This document shows positions 16,482 to 24,480 of a DNA stretch of 34,414 nucleotides, piece by piece. The number at the start of each line of letters is the position of its first letter. Within the stretch, counting starts at the first letter, position 1. The stretch is from positions 1 through 34,414 of the forward strand of contig JAOAPH010000228.1 in assembly GCA_025462835.1 (NCBI GenBank), given 5' to 3'. The translations under genes were made by a program, and so were the position numbers. This DNA comes from Candidatus Angelobacter sp. GTDB lineage: Bacteria; Acidobacteriota; Terriglobia; Terriglobales; Acidobacteriaceae. The notes under the pieces are model-generated. The model had not been told where the DNA came from, ran no database searches, and saw nothing but the letters and a program-made list of their open reading frames with translations.

Positions 16482-17504
16482 ATGAACAAGAAGCGCATTG
16501 TGCTCACGATAGTCGTGATTCTGGTCTTGGCCGCACTGACCTACCTGCAGTTCCGCACATGGCGCAGCTTCAATTGGCATGTCTTCTTTGAGCAGACAAG
16601 AGAAGCCAATCTCTGGCGCATTGCATCCGCCGTCCTCATCATCTACGGCGGATATTTTCTTCGGGCATTGCGATGGCAAGTCATGCTGCGCCCCATCAAG
16701 AACGTGTCGTGGAGACACCTTATCTCTCCCACATTTATCGGATTCACCGCGCTCGCCGTCCTGGGACGTCCCGGAGAATTGATTCGTCCGTATCTCATCG
16801 CGCGAAAAGAAAGACTTCCCGTCTCCTCACAGATGGCGGTGTGGACGGTGGAACGCATCTTTGACATGGGATGCTTCGCCATCTTGGTGGCGCTTGACTT
16901 GATCTTCGCACCATCGCTTCAGGACCTGCCCTACTTTCGAGAATTCAGGCGCGCCGGATTCGTCCTCATAGGCCTCATCACTTCAGTTGGGATTGTTGCT
17001 TTTCTTATATGGCGCAACGGGCCCGGCATCGCCGCTTCGCTTGAACGCTGGCTGTCCCCAATCTCAACGACCATGGCAAAAAGCATCGCTGGTAAGGTGC
17101 GTGCCTTCGGCAAGGGATTGCACACCATCCGCGATCTAAAATCCTTCGCGGAGTTGGTTATCCTCTCGCTTGGACTCTGGCTTTCAATCGCCTTTGCCTA
17201 TCTGCAAGTGACTCGTGCATATCCCGAACCGCTCCGGCATATGCAGCTCTCTCACATTATTCTGCTCATGGGATTCAGCATCGCAGGTTCTGCCGTTCAA
17301 TTACCAGTAATCGGTGGCGGCTCACAGTTGATGACGATTGTTGCACTCGAGCATGTCTTTGAAATGCCACACGAATTAGCCCTGAGTTGTGGAATATTGC
17401 TTTGGCTAGTCACATTTGTATCTTCCAGCCCGATCGGACTCCTCATCGCACGCCGGGAACACGTGAATCTGGTGAAGCTTTCCGAAGAAGCCGAACCCGC
17501 GTAG
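16482..17504 (+). CDS. Flippase-like integral membrane protein (lysylphosphatidylglycerol synthase TM-region family)
   Basis: The 340-residue protein is largely hydrophobic, with about eight transmembrane segments beginning with MNKKRIVLTIVVILVLAALT. Motifs typical of the LPG synthase transmembrane/flippase-like family (UPF0104) are visible: GGYFLRALRWQVML (58-71), the polar loop LGRPGELIRPYLIARKERLPVS in pieces (about 95-116), VERIFDM, and GGGSQL near 284-289. There is no soluble aminoacyl-transferase domain, so it probably moves or binds a lipid rather than modifying it; substrate unknown. ATG 16482 is preferred over a TTG at 16464 because it directly precedes the basic-hydrophobic start. 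It lies 44 bases behind the transglycosylase gene, on the same strand, which fits an envelope role. Confidence 0.82.
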   Translation: MNKKRIVLTIVVILVLAALTYLQFRTWRSFNWHVFFEQTREANLWRIASAVLIIYGGYFLRALRWQVMLRPIKNVSWRHLISPTFIGFTALAVLGRPGELIRPYLIARKERLPVSSQMAVWTVERIFDMGCFAILVALDLIFAPSLQDLPYFREFRRAGFVLIGLITSVGIVAFLIWRNGPGIAASLERWLSPISTTMAKSIAGKVRAFGKGLHTIRDLKSFAELVILSLGLWLSIAFAYLQVTRAYPEPLRHMQLSHIILLMGFSIAGSAVQLPVIGGGSQLMTIVALEHVFEMPHELALSCGILLWLVTFVSSSPIGLLIARREHVNLVKLSEEAEPA

Positions 17505-17594
17505 TCCCTTCCGTTCCATGGCACCTACCTTCTACAACGCCTGTTACAATCTACTTTCGGAATAAAATTTGTTGCCTTTTCAAGATCGCCAGCC

Positions 17595-18086
17595 ATGAAG
17601 TGTCCCTTCTGTGGGTTCATGAATGACAAAGTAGTGGACTCCCGCGAGAGCAAGGAGGGCGAATCCATCCGCCGCCGACGGGAATGCCTGAAATGTGAGC
17701 GGCGTTTCACCAGCTACGAACGCATCGATGAGATTCCCTACATGGTCATCAAGAAAGACGGCCGGCGCGAAAAATTCGAACGCCAAAAAGTCCTGGCCGG
17801 GGTCTTGCGTGCTTGTGAAAAGCGCCCCATCTCCATGGGAAAAATGGAGCAACTTGTGAATGAAGTCGAATCCTATGTCATCGATTCGCCTGAGCGCGAA
17901 CGCACCGCCAGCGAAGTCGGCGGGATGATCATGAATGGACTCAAGCAGCTCGACAAAGTTGCCTACATCCGCTTTGCCTCCGTGTATCGCGACTTCAAAG
18001 ACGTAAGCGAATTTCGCGCCGAACTGGAAGATCTGCTCAACGCCAAAGAGGGCAAGCCGGCGAAAGCAAAGAAGAGCGCTAACTAA
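17595..18086 (+). CDS. nrdR: Transcriptional repressor NrdR
   Basis: NrdR senses (d)ATP and represses ribonucleotide reductase genes. The 163-residue length is normal. The N-terminal zinc ribbon has Cys3, Cys6, Cys31 and Cys34, with VVDSRESKEGESIRRRREC between, the family signature. The ATP-cone domain follows with VIKKDGRREKFERQKVL and ends near VYRDFKDVSEF. A lysine/alanine-rich tail (KEGKPAKAKKSAN) is added at the C-terminus. No ribonucleotide reductase gene is in the window, and no clear pair of NrdR boxes was seen upstream. The isocitrate dehydrogenase gene starts 26 bases after the stop and is likely on the same transcript. Confidence 0.96.
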   Translation: MKCPFCGFMNDKVVDSRESKEGESIRRRRECLKCERRFTSYERIDEIPYMVIKKDGRREKFERQKVLAGVLRACEKRPISMGKMEQLVNEVESYVIDSPERERTASEVGGMIMNGLKQLDKVAYIRFASVYRDFKDVSEFRAELEDLLNAKEGKPAKAKKSAN

Positions 18087-18112
18087 GTTTCTAGGACAGC
18101 AAACAACGAATC

Positions 18113-19174
18113 ATGGCTCATAAAATCACATTACTGCCCGGTGACGGCATCGGCCCCGAAGTGGCTACGGCGACAGTCCGCATCCTCGAAGCTACTGGCG
18201 TTAAGTTCGAATGGGAAAAATTCGAAGTCGGCGCCGAAGCTTTCCTCAAGTACAAGGAATACGTACCCAAGGACGTCTACGAATCCATTGAGCGCAACCG
18301 CGTCGGGCTAAAAGGCCCCGTAACGACGCCCATCGGCGGCGGCTTCGCCAGTATCAACGTCTCGTTGCGAAAGAAATACGAGCTCTTCGCCAACTTTCGT
18401 CCAATCAAGAATTTGCCCGGCATTCCCACGCGATATCCGGGAGTAGATCTCATCATCGTCCGCGAAAACACCGAGGGCGAGTACGTTGGCATCGAGCATG
18501 AAGTGGTTCCCGGCGTGGTTGAAAGCATCAAGATCATCACCGAGAAAGGTTCCACCCGCGTCTCCAAGTTCGCGTTTCAATACGCGCGGGATTTCAAGCG
18601 CAAGACGATCCATGCCATTCACAAAGCCAACATCATGAAGATGAGCGACGGCCTCTTCCTCGCCTGCGCGCGCAAAGTCTCCAAGGATTACCCCGAGATT
18701 ACCTACGCCGAGAACATTATCGACGCCACGTGCATGCAGTTGGTGATGAACCCCTATCAGTATGACGTTCTGCTGATGGAAAACCTTTACGGCGACATCG
18801 TCTCCGATCTCTGCGCCGCTTTTGTCGGCGGACTCGGCCTCGTGCCCGGCGCAAATCTAGGGCACGAGTGCGCCATATTCGAAGCTGTCCACGGCTCCGC
18901 GCCCGATATCGCAGGAAAAAATGTTGCCAACCCCACTGCCCTGCTCCAGTCAGGTGTGCTGATGCTGCACCACATCAAGGAGCATGAGGCCGCAGAGAAG
19001 GTCCAGAACGCATTAGAGTTCGTTTACCGCAAAAAGAAAGACAAGCTGACCCGCGACATCGGTGGTCCCGCTTCGACCAACGAATTTGCAGACGCAGTCA
19101 TTGAAGCCCTCGCCGATCCGCAATCCCAGGCTCCTTATGTCGAGCCCACAGAAAAGGTCGCGGCCTCCTCATAA
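18113..19174 (+). CDS. Isocitrate dehydrogenase, NAD-dependent type (IDH3-like)
   Basis: The 353-residue protein belongs to the isocitrate/isopropylmalate dehydrogenase family and should oxidatively decarboxylate isocitrate to 2-oxoglutarate in the TCA cycle. The substrate-recognition helix reads GGGFASINVSLRKKYELFANFRP (residues 75-97, quoted in two parts: Ser80, Asn82, Arg86, Arg96), which fits isocitrate rather than isopropylmalate. IVRENTEGEYVG holds Arg117 and the key tyrosine. Metal-binding aspartates lie in LYGDIVSDL, and HGSAPDIAGKNVANPTA gives the NAD-type cofactor loop. Homoisocitrate dehydrogenase is an alternative but less likely. The stop overlaps the start of the lipoprotein gene (TAATG). 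Confidence 0.88.
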   Translation: MAHKITLLPGDGIGPEVATATVRILEATGVKFEWEKFEVGAEAFLKYKEYVPKDVYESIERNRVGLKGPVTTPIGGGFASINVSLRKKYELFANFRPIKNLPGIPTRYPGVDLIIVRENTEGEYVGIEHEVVPGVVESIKIITEKGSTRVSKFAFQYARDFKRKTIHAIHKANIMKMSDGLFLACARKVSKDYPEITYAENIIDATCMQLVMNPYQYDVLLMENLYGDIVSDLCAAFVGGLGLVPGANLGHECAIFEAVHGSAPDIAGKNVANPTALLQSGVLMLHHIKEHEAAEKVQNALEFVYRKKKDKLTRDIGGPASTNEFADAVIEALADPQSQAPYVEPTEKVAASS

Positions 19175-19932
19175 TGCATTTGCGATTCGTCTTTCTTTTT
19201 GCACTTCTTCTTGTCGGCTGCTCCAGCACGAAACAGGAGACCGCGCAGAAGTCATCCCAACCTCCCACTCCCATCGACGTGGCCACTGCCGGCACCATCA
19301 CTGGCACAATCACTTTTTCAGGTGATGCACCAAAACCCGAAAAGATCGACATGTCCCAGGACCCGGCATGCGTCATCGGCACCGAACCGAATTTCAGCCA
19401 ATCGTTCGCGGTCGATAAAGGAAAGCTCCAAAACGTCTACGTGTATATAAAGGACGACCTCGGCAATCGCGTTTTCGCCACTCCTTCTGAGGCTGCCACG
19501 CTTGACCAGCACGGTTGCCGATACGTGCCACACGTCATGGGCGTCATGGTCAACCAGAAGCTGCGCATCCTCAATAGCGACGTTGCCATGCACAACATCC
19601 ACCCTGCGGCACAAGTGAATCAATCGTGGAATGTTTCGCAATCACCGAAGGGCGATCCAATCGAACAAACCTTCTCCAAACCCGAACTGATGATTCCCGT
19701 GAAATGTAATCAACACCCGTGGATGAAGATGTACCTCAACGTCTCGCCGCACCCTTTCTTCTCCGTCAGCCGGAGAGACGGCACCTTTGAGATCAAAGGT
19801 CTTCCGCCCGGCGTCTACACCATCGCCGCCGTCCACGAACGCATGGGCGAGAAGACGCAAAAGATTACCGTTGGCGCAAAAGAAACAAAGGCCGTCGATT
19901 TCGCATTCACTGCGGCCGATGCCAACAAATAG
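19174..19932 (+). CDS. Lipoprotein with cupredoxin-like metal site and carboxypeptidase-regulatory-like strands
   Basis: The 252-residue product has a lipoprotein signal with lipobox LVGC, so Cys16 is the lipid-modified residue and the protein faces the periplasm. After a flexible Ser/Pro linker it has a beta-rich region. The set MHNIHP (His140, His143) and VKCNQHPWM (Cys178, His181, Met184) has the order and spacing of a type 1 copper site (His, Cys, His, Met). Near the C-terminus DGTFEIKGLPPGVYTIAAVHE is a carboxypeptidase-regulatory-like repeat. It could carry electrons or copper for the respiratory chain; the heme A synthase gene lies 157 bases further, but that role is inference. Its start overlaps the IDH stop by one base. 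Confidence 0.75.
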   Translation: MHLRFVFLFALLLVGCSSTKQETAQKSSQPPTPIDVATAGTITGTITFSGDAPKPEKIDMSQDPACVIGTEPNFSQSFAVDKGKLQNVYVYIKDDLGNRVFATPSEAATLDQHGCRYVPHVMGVMVNQKLRILNSDVAMHNIHPAAQVNQSWNVSQSPKGDPIEQTFSKPELMIPVKCNQHPWMKMYLNVSPHPFFSVSRRDGTFEIKGLPPGVYTIAAVHERMGEKTQKITVGAKETKAVDFAFTAADANK

Positions 19933-20006
19933 TTGAGCCACTGAGCAAAGGATTCGGAATGTCTCCGCAGAACCTGCCTTTACAACGAAAACACCCAAAG
20001 ACTTTC

Positions 20007-20033
20007 TCTGTGTCCTCCGTGCTCTCCGTGGTG
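20007..20033. repeat. Three tandem degenerate 9-mers in the ctaA upstream region
   Basis: Three consecutive nine-base units, TCTGTGTCC, TCCGTGCTC and TCCGTGGTG, lie in the 157-base gap before ctaA and are followed by AAAG. They resemble a CTCTGTG/CTCCGTG-type intergenic repeat that I recall from several bacterial groups; this recollection is not verified. A TAAAAT at 20056-20061 could be the minus-10 of ctaA. Nothing else was recognised in this gap. Confidence 0.4.
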
Positions 20034-20089
20034 AAAGCCTTTGCCTTTCCTCTGTTAAAATCTAGTGTTCCCCTTCATGTCGGGATTCA

Positions 20090-21049
20090 TTGGAGTTTCA
20101 TCTGAAGTCGCCTCATACATCCGCATTGACTTACAACCCTGCTTACCATCGATTCACGATCTTCCTCTCGGTCTGCGTTTTTCTGCTGATCGTTGCCGGT
20201 GCGCTGGTCACCAGCAATGACGCGGGACTCGCCGTGCCCGATTGGCCCACCAGTTTCGGTTCGTTCTACAAAATTCCGCCGATGGTGGGCGGTGTGAAGT
20301 ACGAGCACGGACACCGCATGATTGCGCAGTTCGTCGGATTTCTCACCATCATCCTCGCCATCTGGACACAGCGTTCTGACTCCCGCCCGACGATTCGCAA
20401 GCTAGGCTGGTTTGCACTCACTCTGGTCATCGCGCAGGGGATTCTCGGCGGACTCACGGTGAAGATGTTGCTTCCCTGGTACGTCTCCACCGGACATGCC
20501 ATGCTCGCGCAAACATTTTTTTCTCTCACGATCCTGATGTCCATCTTCGCCAGCCGGCGTTGGATTGAAACCGAGCCTCAGCATCTCCCAGACGTCGCTC
20601 CCGTCGGACTGCGCACCTTGAGTCTTTTCGCTCTCGCAGCTGTCTATATGCAGCTTTTTCTTGGCGGCGCATTCCGCCATGGCGGCATGCATTTTCTTCC
20701 CCACATCATCGGCGCAGGATTTGCCGCTGCGATTCTCCTTTGGACATCCATTCGCGCACTCACCGCCTTTCCGCAGGTTCGGCCGATCCGCGCCGCTGCC
20801 AGCGCGATACTCGGATTGCTGGTGCTGCAATTGGTCCTTGGCTTTGGTGCATACCTCACTCGGATCGAGTGGGGCAAAGACGCCGCGCAACCGCGGATGA
20901 GCATGGTTCTAACTACGGTCGCGCACGTTGCCATCGGCGCGCTGCTCCTCGCGCATTGCTTCATGCTCTCCGTCTATGCGTATCGCTATCTCAGCTCGCG
21001 CAGCCTTGAGCCAGCAGTAGCACGGGGCCCGAAGGTCGTGACTGCATGA
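20090..21049 (+). CDS. ctaA: Heme A synthase (COX15/CtaA)
   Basis: CtaA converts heme O to heme A for cytochrome aa3 or ba3 oxidases, in the cytoplasmic membrane. The 319-residue protein has eight hydrophobic segments in two similar four-helix halves. The haem-ligand or catalytic histidines of the family are in place: EHGHR (His73, His75), STGHAMLAQ (His136), FLPHIIGA (His205) and VAHVAIGA (His279). The periplasmic loop TSNDAGLAVPDWPTSFG (41-57) is the family signature with the conserved acidic residues. The start is TTG at 20090; the ATG at 20077 is in another frame. Its end overlaps ctaB by four bases (ATGA). Confidence 0.93.
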   Translation: MEFHLKSPHTSALTYNPAYHRFTIFLSVCVFLLIVAGALVTSNDAGLAVPDWPTSFGSFYKIPPMVGGVKYEHGHRMIAQFVGFLTIILAIWTQRSDSRPTIRKLGWFALTLVIAQGILGGLTVKMLLPWYVSTGHAMLAQTFFSLTILMSIFASRRWIETEPQHLPDVAPVGLRTLSLFALAAVYMQLFLGGAFRHGGMHFLPHIIGAGFAAAILLWTSIRALTAFPQVRPIRAAASAILGLLVLQLVLGFGAYLTRIEWGKDAAQPRMSMVLTTVAHVAIGALLLAHCFMLSVYAYRYLSSRSLEPAVARGPKVVTA

Positions 21050-22050
21050 CCACCGCGCCGAAGACAGTTGCGGACCTGAAGAAGCAAAAGAATGTGGATG
21101 AGACCATTCGCGGCGTAGCACCGACTAAAACCGTCGGCGAAACTTACGCGCCCGATCCAGTCTCCAAGTCCGCTGACCTTGCTGCTTTATTCAAATTGCG
21201 GGTCACTTCGCTCATCGTCCTCACCACCTGGGCCGGCTATTACATGGGCGCGCAAAAGCATCATCTGCAACCGTTGAGTTTGCGCTTGCTCGCAACGCTG
21301 ATCGGTGTGGCCATGGTCGCGTGCGCTTCAGCTGCCTTTAACCAGGTGATTGAGCGTGATGCTGACGCGCGCATGTCGCGCACCAAGAACCGACCGCTTC
21401 CTATGAAACGTATGACGGTCCGCTACGCGTACATGGTCGGCATAGTCGTCGGTGTTCTTGGATGTGCGTTGCTCTGCGTCGCAGCGAACATTCTCGCGGG
21501 CTTTCTCGCCCTCGCCACCGCTCTCACGTATATTTACATTTACACACCGCTGAAGTCCGTCACGCCGCATTCAACTTTCGTCGGAGCATTTCCAGGAGCA
21601 ATGCCCGCGCTTCTCGGATGGAGCGCTGCAACAGGAAAAGTCGAATGGGAGGCGCTCGCGCTTTTCGCCATTATCTTCTTTTGGCAGTTCCCTCACTTTC
21701 TCGCCATCGCGTGGCTGTATCGAGAAGACTATGAACGAGCTGGAATACGTATGTTGCCCGTTCTCGACCGCACCGGCAAAGCCACCGTCCGGCAGATCCT
21801 TGGCTATGGAGCAGCGCTGATCCCGGTGAGTGTTGTACCTGTGTACCTGGCAATGTCAGGCAGAATTTACTTCTACGGCGCCATCGCATTAGGTATCGCC
21901 TACCTGGCGTTCGGGATCCGACTCTCTATGCTCAACTTGCCGCCCTCTGCCGCGAATTCGAAAAAAGATGCGCGACAGCTTCTACAAGCCTCTGTCATTT
22001 ACCTTCCGCTTCTGCTTGCCTTGATGATGATCAACGGAGCGGGAAAGTGA
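21046..22050 (+). CDS. ctaB: Heme O synthase (protoheme IX farnesyltransferase)
   Basis: CtaB attaches farnesyl to protoheme to give heme O, the substrate of CtaA. The 334-residue UbiA-type prenyltransferase has the first aspartate-rich motif as FNQVIERDADARMSRTKNRP (98-117, with Asn99, Glu103, Asp105, Asp107), the second as YREDYERAGIRMLPV, and about nine transmembrane segments. The first 45 residues are a polar extension not typical of short homologues. It overlaps ctaA by four bases (ATGA) and the following ABC ATPase gene starts inside its stop (GTGA), so the cluster is tightly coupled. Confidence 0.95.
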   Translation: MTTAPKTVADLKKQKNVDETIRGVAPTKTVGETYAPDPVSKSADLAALFKLRVTSLIVLTTWAGYYMGAQKHHLQPLSLRLLATLIGVAMVACASAAFNQVIERDADARMSRTKNRPLPMKRMTVRYAYMVGIVVGVLGCALLCVAANILAGFLALATALTYIYIYTPLKSVTPHSTFVGAFPGAMPALLGWSAATGKVEWEALALFAIIFFWQFPHFLAIAWLYREDYERAGIRMLPVLDRTGKATVRQILGYGAALIPVSVVPVYLAMSGRIYFYGAIALGIAYLAFGIRLSMLNLPPSAANSKKDARQLLQASVIYLPLLLALMMINGAGK

Positions 22051-23042
22051 TCTCCACCTCTCTGCGTCGTCCGGAGCAAGCCAGCTACGCTGCTCCGTTG
22101 GCAACAGCAATTCACGTTTCGAAGATCACACACCGCTATGGCGATCGGGTCGCGCTCAACGAAGTCTCCTTCGATGTTCCTGCGGCGGAGATCTTCGGAC
22201 TGCTCGGTCCTAACGGCAGCGGCAAAACTTCGCTATTCAGGATCCTTTCTACGCTGATGCTGCCAACCGGCGGCAGTGCCTCAATCATGAACTCGGATGT
22301 CGCGACAAGGTCCAACGCGGTTCGTCGCGAGATCGGCGTCGTATTTCAGGCGCAGAGTGTCGACATCAAACTCTCTGCCAAGGAAAATCTCACGCATCAG
22401 GGACACCTCTACGGACTTCGCGGCACCGCCCTGCAATCACGCGTAAAAGAAATGCTCAGCCGCGTCGGCCTCTCCGACCGTGCCAACGACCGCGTTGAAG
22501 CTTTTTCCGGCGGTATGCAGCGCCGGGTGGAACTGGCTAAAGGTCTTCTCCATCGGCCTTCCGTTTTGTTGCTCGACGAGCCCACTACCGGACTCGATCC
22601 TGGTGCTCGCCGCGACCTGTGGAAGTATCTCAACATCCTGCGCGACTCTGAAGGCGTCACCATCATGGTCACCACTCACTTGATGGAAGAGGCCGAACAC
22701 TGTGACCGTCTGGCAATCCTGAATGAAGGCAACCTGGTCGCGCTCGGCACTCCCGCAGAGTTGAAAGCCGAGATCGGCGGGGACGTCGTCGTCCTCGAAG
22801 CCACCGATGCTGCTTCGCTCGCCGCAGGTATCAAGACTCGTTTCGGACTGAACGCTGTAGTTCTCGGCGACAAAGTCCGCCTGGAGATAAAGAGCGGACA
22901 CCGGTTCGTTACCGATGTCGTCGAAGCCTTTCCCAAAGAGATCACTTCAGTTTCGGTCAGCAAACCGAGCATAGAGGACGTCTTCATCGCGCGTACTGGA
23001 CACCGCTTCTGGAGCGACGATTCAAAAGGGGTTTCAAACTGA
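22047..23042 (+). CDS. ABC transporter ATP-binding protein (DrrA/CcmA-like)
   Basis: The 331-residue ATPase has Walker A GPNGSGKT (54-61), Q-loop Gln101, signature FSGGMQRR (153-160), Walker B LLLDEP (174-179), the D-loop, and switch His211. A C-terminal domain of about 90 residues follows, as in DrrA-type exporters. GTG at 22047 overlaps the ctaB stop and is the start chosen; the first 20 residues are a non-conserved leader. It forms a pair with the ABC-2 permease that overlaps its stop. Because both are fused into the heme A operon, the transporter probably serves oxidase assembly, perhaps haem, copper or thiol export, but the cargo is not known. Confidence 0.92.
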   Translation: MISTSLRRPEQASYAAPLATAIHVSKITHRYGDRVALNEVSFDVPAAEIFGLLGPNGSGKTSLFRILSTLMLPTGGSASIMNSDVATRSNAVRREIGVVFQAQSVDIKLSAKENLTHQGHLYGLRGTALQSRVKEMLSRVGLSDRANDRVEAFSGGMQRRVELAKGLLHRPSVLLLDEPTTGLDPGARRDLWKYLNILRDSEGVTIMVTTHLMEEAEHCDRLAILNEGNLVALGTPAELKAEIGGDVVVLEATDAASLAAGIKTRFGLNAVVLGDKVRLEIKSGHRFVTDVVEAFPKEITSVSVSKPSIEDVFIARTGHRFWSDDSKGVSN

Positions 23043-23878
23043 TGGCGCAGATTGCAATCCCCAGGCCGACTTCTGTTGCGAACAATCAGCCCGTCAGCAT
23101 CTGGCTGCCTGCCGTTTCTCTTTGGTGGCGCGAGATGGTCCGTTTCTATCGCCAGCGCAGCCGCGTTGTCGGCGTGATTCTTTCTCCGCTGGTCTTCTGG
23201 TTGCTGCTTGGCGGAGGCTTTGCAAAATCATTCCGCACTGGGGCTGCTGGAGCTGAACAAAATTATCTCGAATATTTTTTTCCCGGCGCGCTGGTGATGA
23301 TCGTTCTCTTCACTTCGATCTTCACCATGATGTCCGTCATTGAGGACCGCCGCGAGGGATTTCTTCTCTCAGTAATGGTCGCCCCGATTCACAGGTCTGC
23401 AATCGTGCTGGGCAAAGTCCTGGGCGGGACCACGCTCTCCACGATCCAGGGCCTGATCTTTCTGGCACTGGCACCGGCGATCGGCGTCCGCATCGGCCTT
23501 GATCAGTTCGCGTTGGTGGTCGTGATCGTTTTTCTGACCGCATTCGCACTCACTGCGCTTGGCTTCGCTGTCGCATGGACGCTCGATTCCGCGCAGGCCT
23601 TCCACGCCATCATCAATCTGTTCCTGATTCCGCTGTGGCTGCTCTCGGGTGCGCTTTTCCCTGTCAGCAGTGCCACCGGATGGATACGCATCCTCATGCG
23701 CATCAACCCGCTCACCTACGGAGTCGAATCACTGCGGGCGGTCTTGTTCCCGCAGATGGTCTCTAATGAGGATTTCGCGCTCTCTACTTCCATCGGCATA
23801 CTGGCGATTTTCTCGGCGGCAGTGTTTGCTATCGCGTACATCGTCGCCAATCGCAGCAGCACGAAGCCCGCAGCGTGA
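23042..23878 (+). CDS. ABC-2 type transporter permease
   Basis: The 278-residue membrane protein has six predicted transmembrane segments in the ABC-2 layout: a cytoplasmic amphipathic start (LWWREMVRFYRQRSRVVGVI), then LSPLVFWLLLGGGFA, FPGALVMIVLFTSIFTMMSVI, the coupling region EDRREGFLLSVMVAP, and the loop LSGALFPVSSATGWIRILMRINPLTYGVESLR in pieces near 200-230. It is the membrane half of the transporter encoded just upstream (stop and start share one base, TGATG). The operon ends here or reads on through the 754-base repeat-rich gap; no terminator-like hairpin with a T run was seen directly behind the stop. Confidence 0.92.
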   Translation: MAQIAIPRPTSVANNQPVSIWLPAVSLWWREMVRFYRQRSRVVGVILSPLVFWLLLGGGFAKSFRTGAAGAEQNYLEYFFPGALVMIVLFTSIFTMMSVIEDRREGFLLSVMVAPIHRSAIVLGKVLGGTTLSTIQGLIFLALAPAIGVRIGLDQFALVVVIVFLTAFALTALGFAVAWTLDSAQAFHAIINLFLIPLWLLSGALFPVSSATGWIRILMRINPLTYGVESLRAVLFPQMVSNEDFALSTSIGILAIFSAAVFAIAYIVANRSSTKPAA

Positions 23879-23954
23879 CCACCCTCCCCTCCGCAAGATA
23901 GCTAGAATCAAAGGCTTACAAAATTTTGGCTTGCAAGTTCGTGATAGCAATGCA

Positions 23955-24118
23955 CTTTCGCGCAAAATATTACTGCGAAAGAACTTACCTCTGTTAACCA
24001 ATTCGTATCTACCGGACCCCTCCCCCGGGTAGGGCGTCGAATTAACGGAATCAGTTGTTTAGGGACGGGATATCCCGCAAGCTGATGAAGACAAGCTGGT
24101 TAAGGGCTCGATATCCGT
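23955..24118. repeat. Intergenic region with inverted and imperfect direct repeats
   Basis: The 754-base gap between the ABC permease and the DUF420 gene starts with simple structures and has no credible gene. CTTTCGC (23955-23961) pairs with GCGAAAG (23975-23981) around a 13-base AT-rich loop. A 12-base palindrome CGGGATATCCCG lies at 24066-24077, and a related imperfect copy (GGGCTCGATATCCG) at 24105-24118. A C-rich run near 24016-24027 (CCCCTCCCCCGG) follows the first hairpin. These look like pieces of a repeat region, not a promoter. The family is not identified. Confidence 0.4.
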
Positions 24119-24227
24119 AAACATTGGTGATTCGTGCATCTTGCTCCAGAAACAATGGAGTTAAGGGGGCCGGATTTTCGTGCTATACGCGCAGTCTACA
24201 AGTTTGGCGGACAGGATTTCAAAGAAC

Positions 24228-24266
24228 TATATCTAATTGATAATTTACGATTGATAATTATATCTA
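24228..24266. repeat. AT-rich symmetric direct repeats
   Basis: The word ATTGATAATT occurs twice (24236-24245 and 24250-24259), separated by TACG, and this pair is bracketed by TATATCTA at 24228-24235 and 24259-24266. It is an AT island in otherwise GC-rich DNA, immediately before the hairpin array. Confidence 0.65.
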
Positions 24267-24306
24267 GCTGTTGCACGCCTGTCAAGAAAATCGTGCTTTC
24301 TCCTCA

Positions 24307-24480
24307 GGGGCTAAAGCCCCAGAATCAATGCGGCGTTGCGGCACGGCTTAAGCCGTGCCCTCTCAAATCCCTATTTCCGAAGCATGTCTTCGGTCAGTGT
24401 CGCGCCTCTGGCGCTCGTCCTTTGTTGAACGTTTCCCCACCGCTTACGCGGTGGGCTAGTCACTTTCGCCGCTACGCGGC
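24307..24480. repeat. Array of six GC-rich hairpins (candidate palindromic repeat element)
   Basis: Six short perfect stems follow one another with 9-24 bases between them. They are GGGGCT/AGCCCC (24307-24320), a 20-base perfect palindrome GGCACGGCTTAAGCCGTGCC (24340-24359), CCGAAG/CTTCGG (24377-24393), GCGCC/GGCGC (24402-24414), CCCACCGC/GCGGTGGG (24436-24455) and GCCGC/GCGGC (24468-24480). Loops are two to five bases and stems are not related by simple duplication, though two pairs share words (GGCTAAAGCC and GGCTTAAGCC; CCGCTTACGCGG and CCGCTACGCGG). There is no open frame of credible composition and no T run. It may be a REP/BIME-like or MITE-like element, or a structured RNA. Confidence 0.75.

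Noticed and set aside
24307-24480. CRISPR array
   Set aside because: The repeated units are different palindromes with irregular spacing and there is no constant repeat or spacer.
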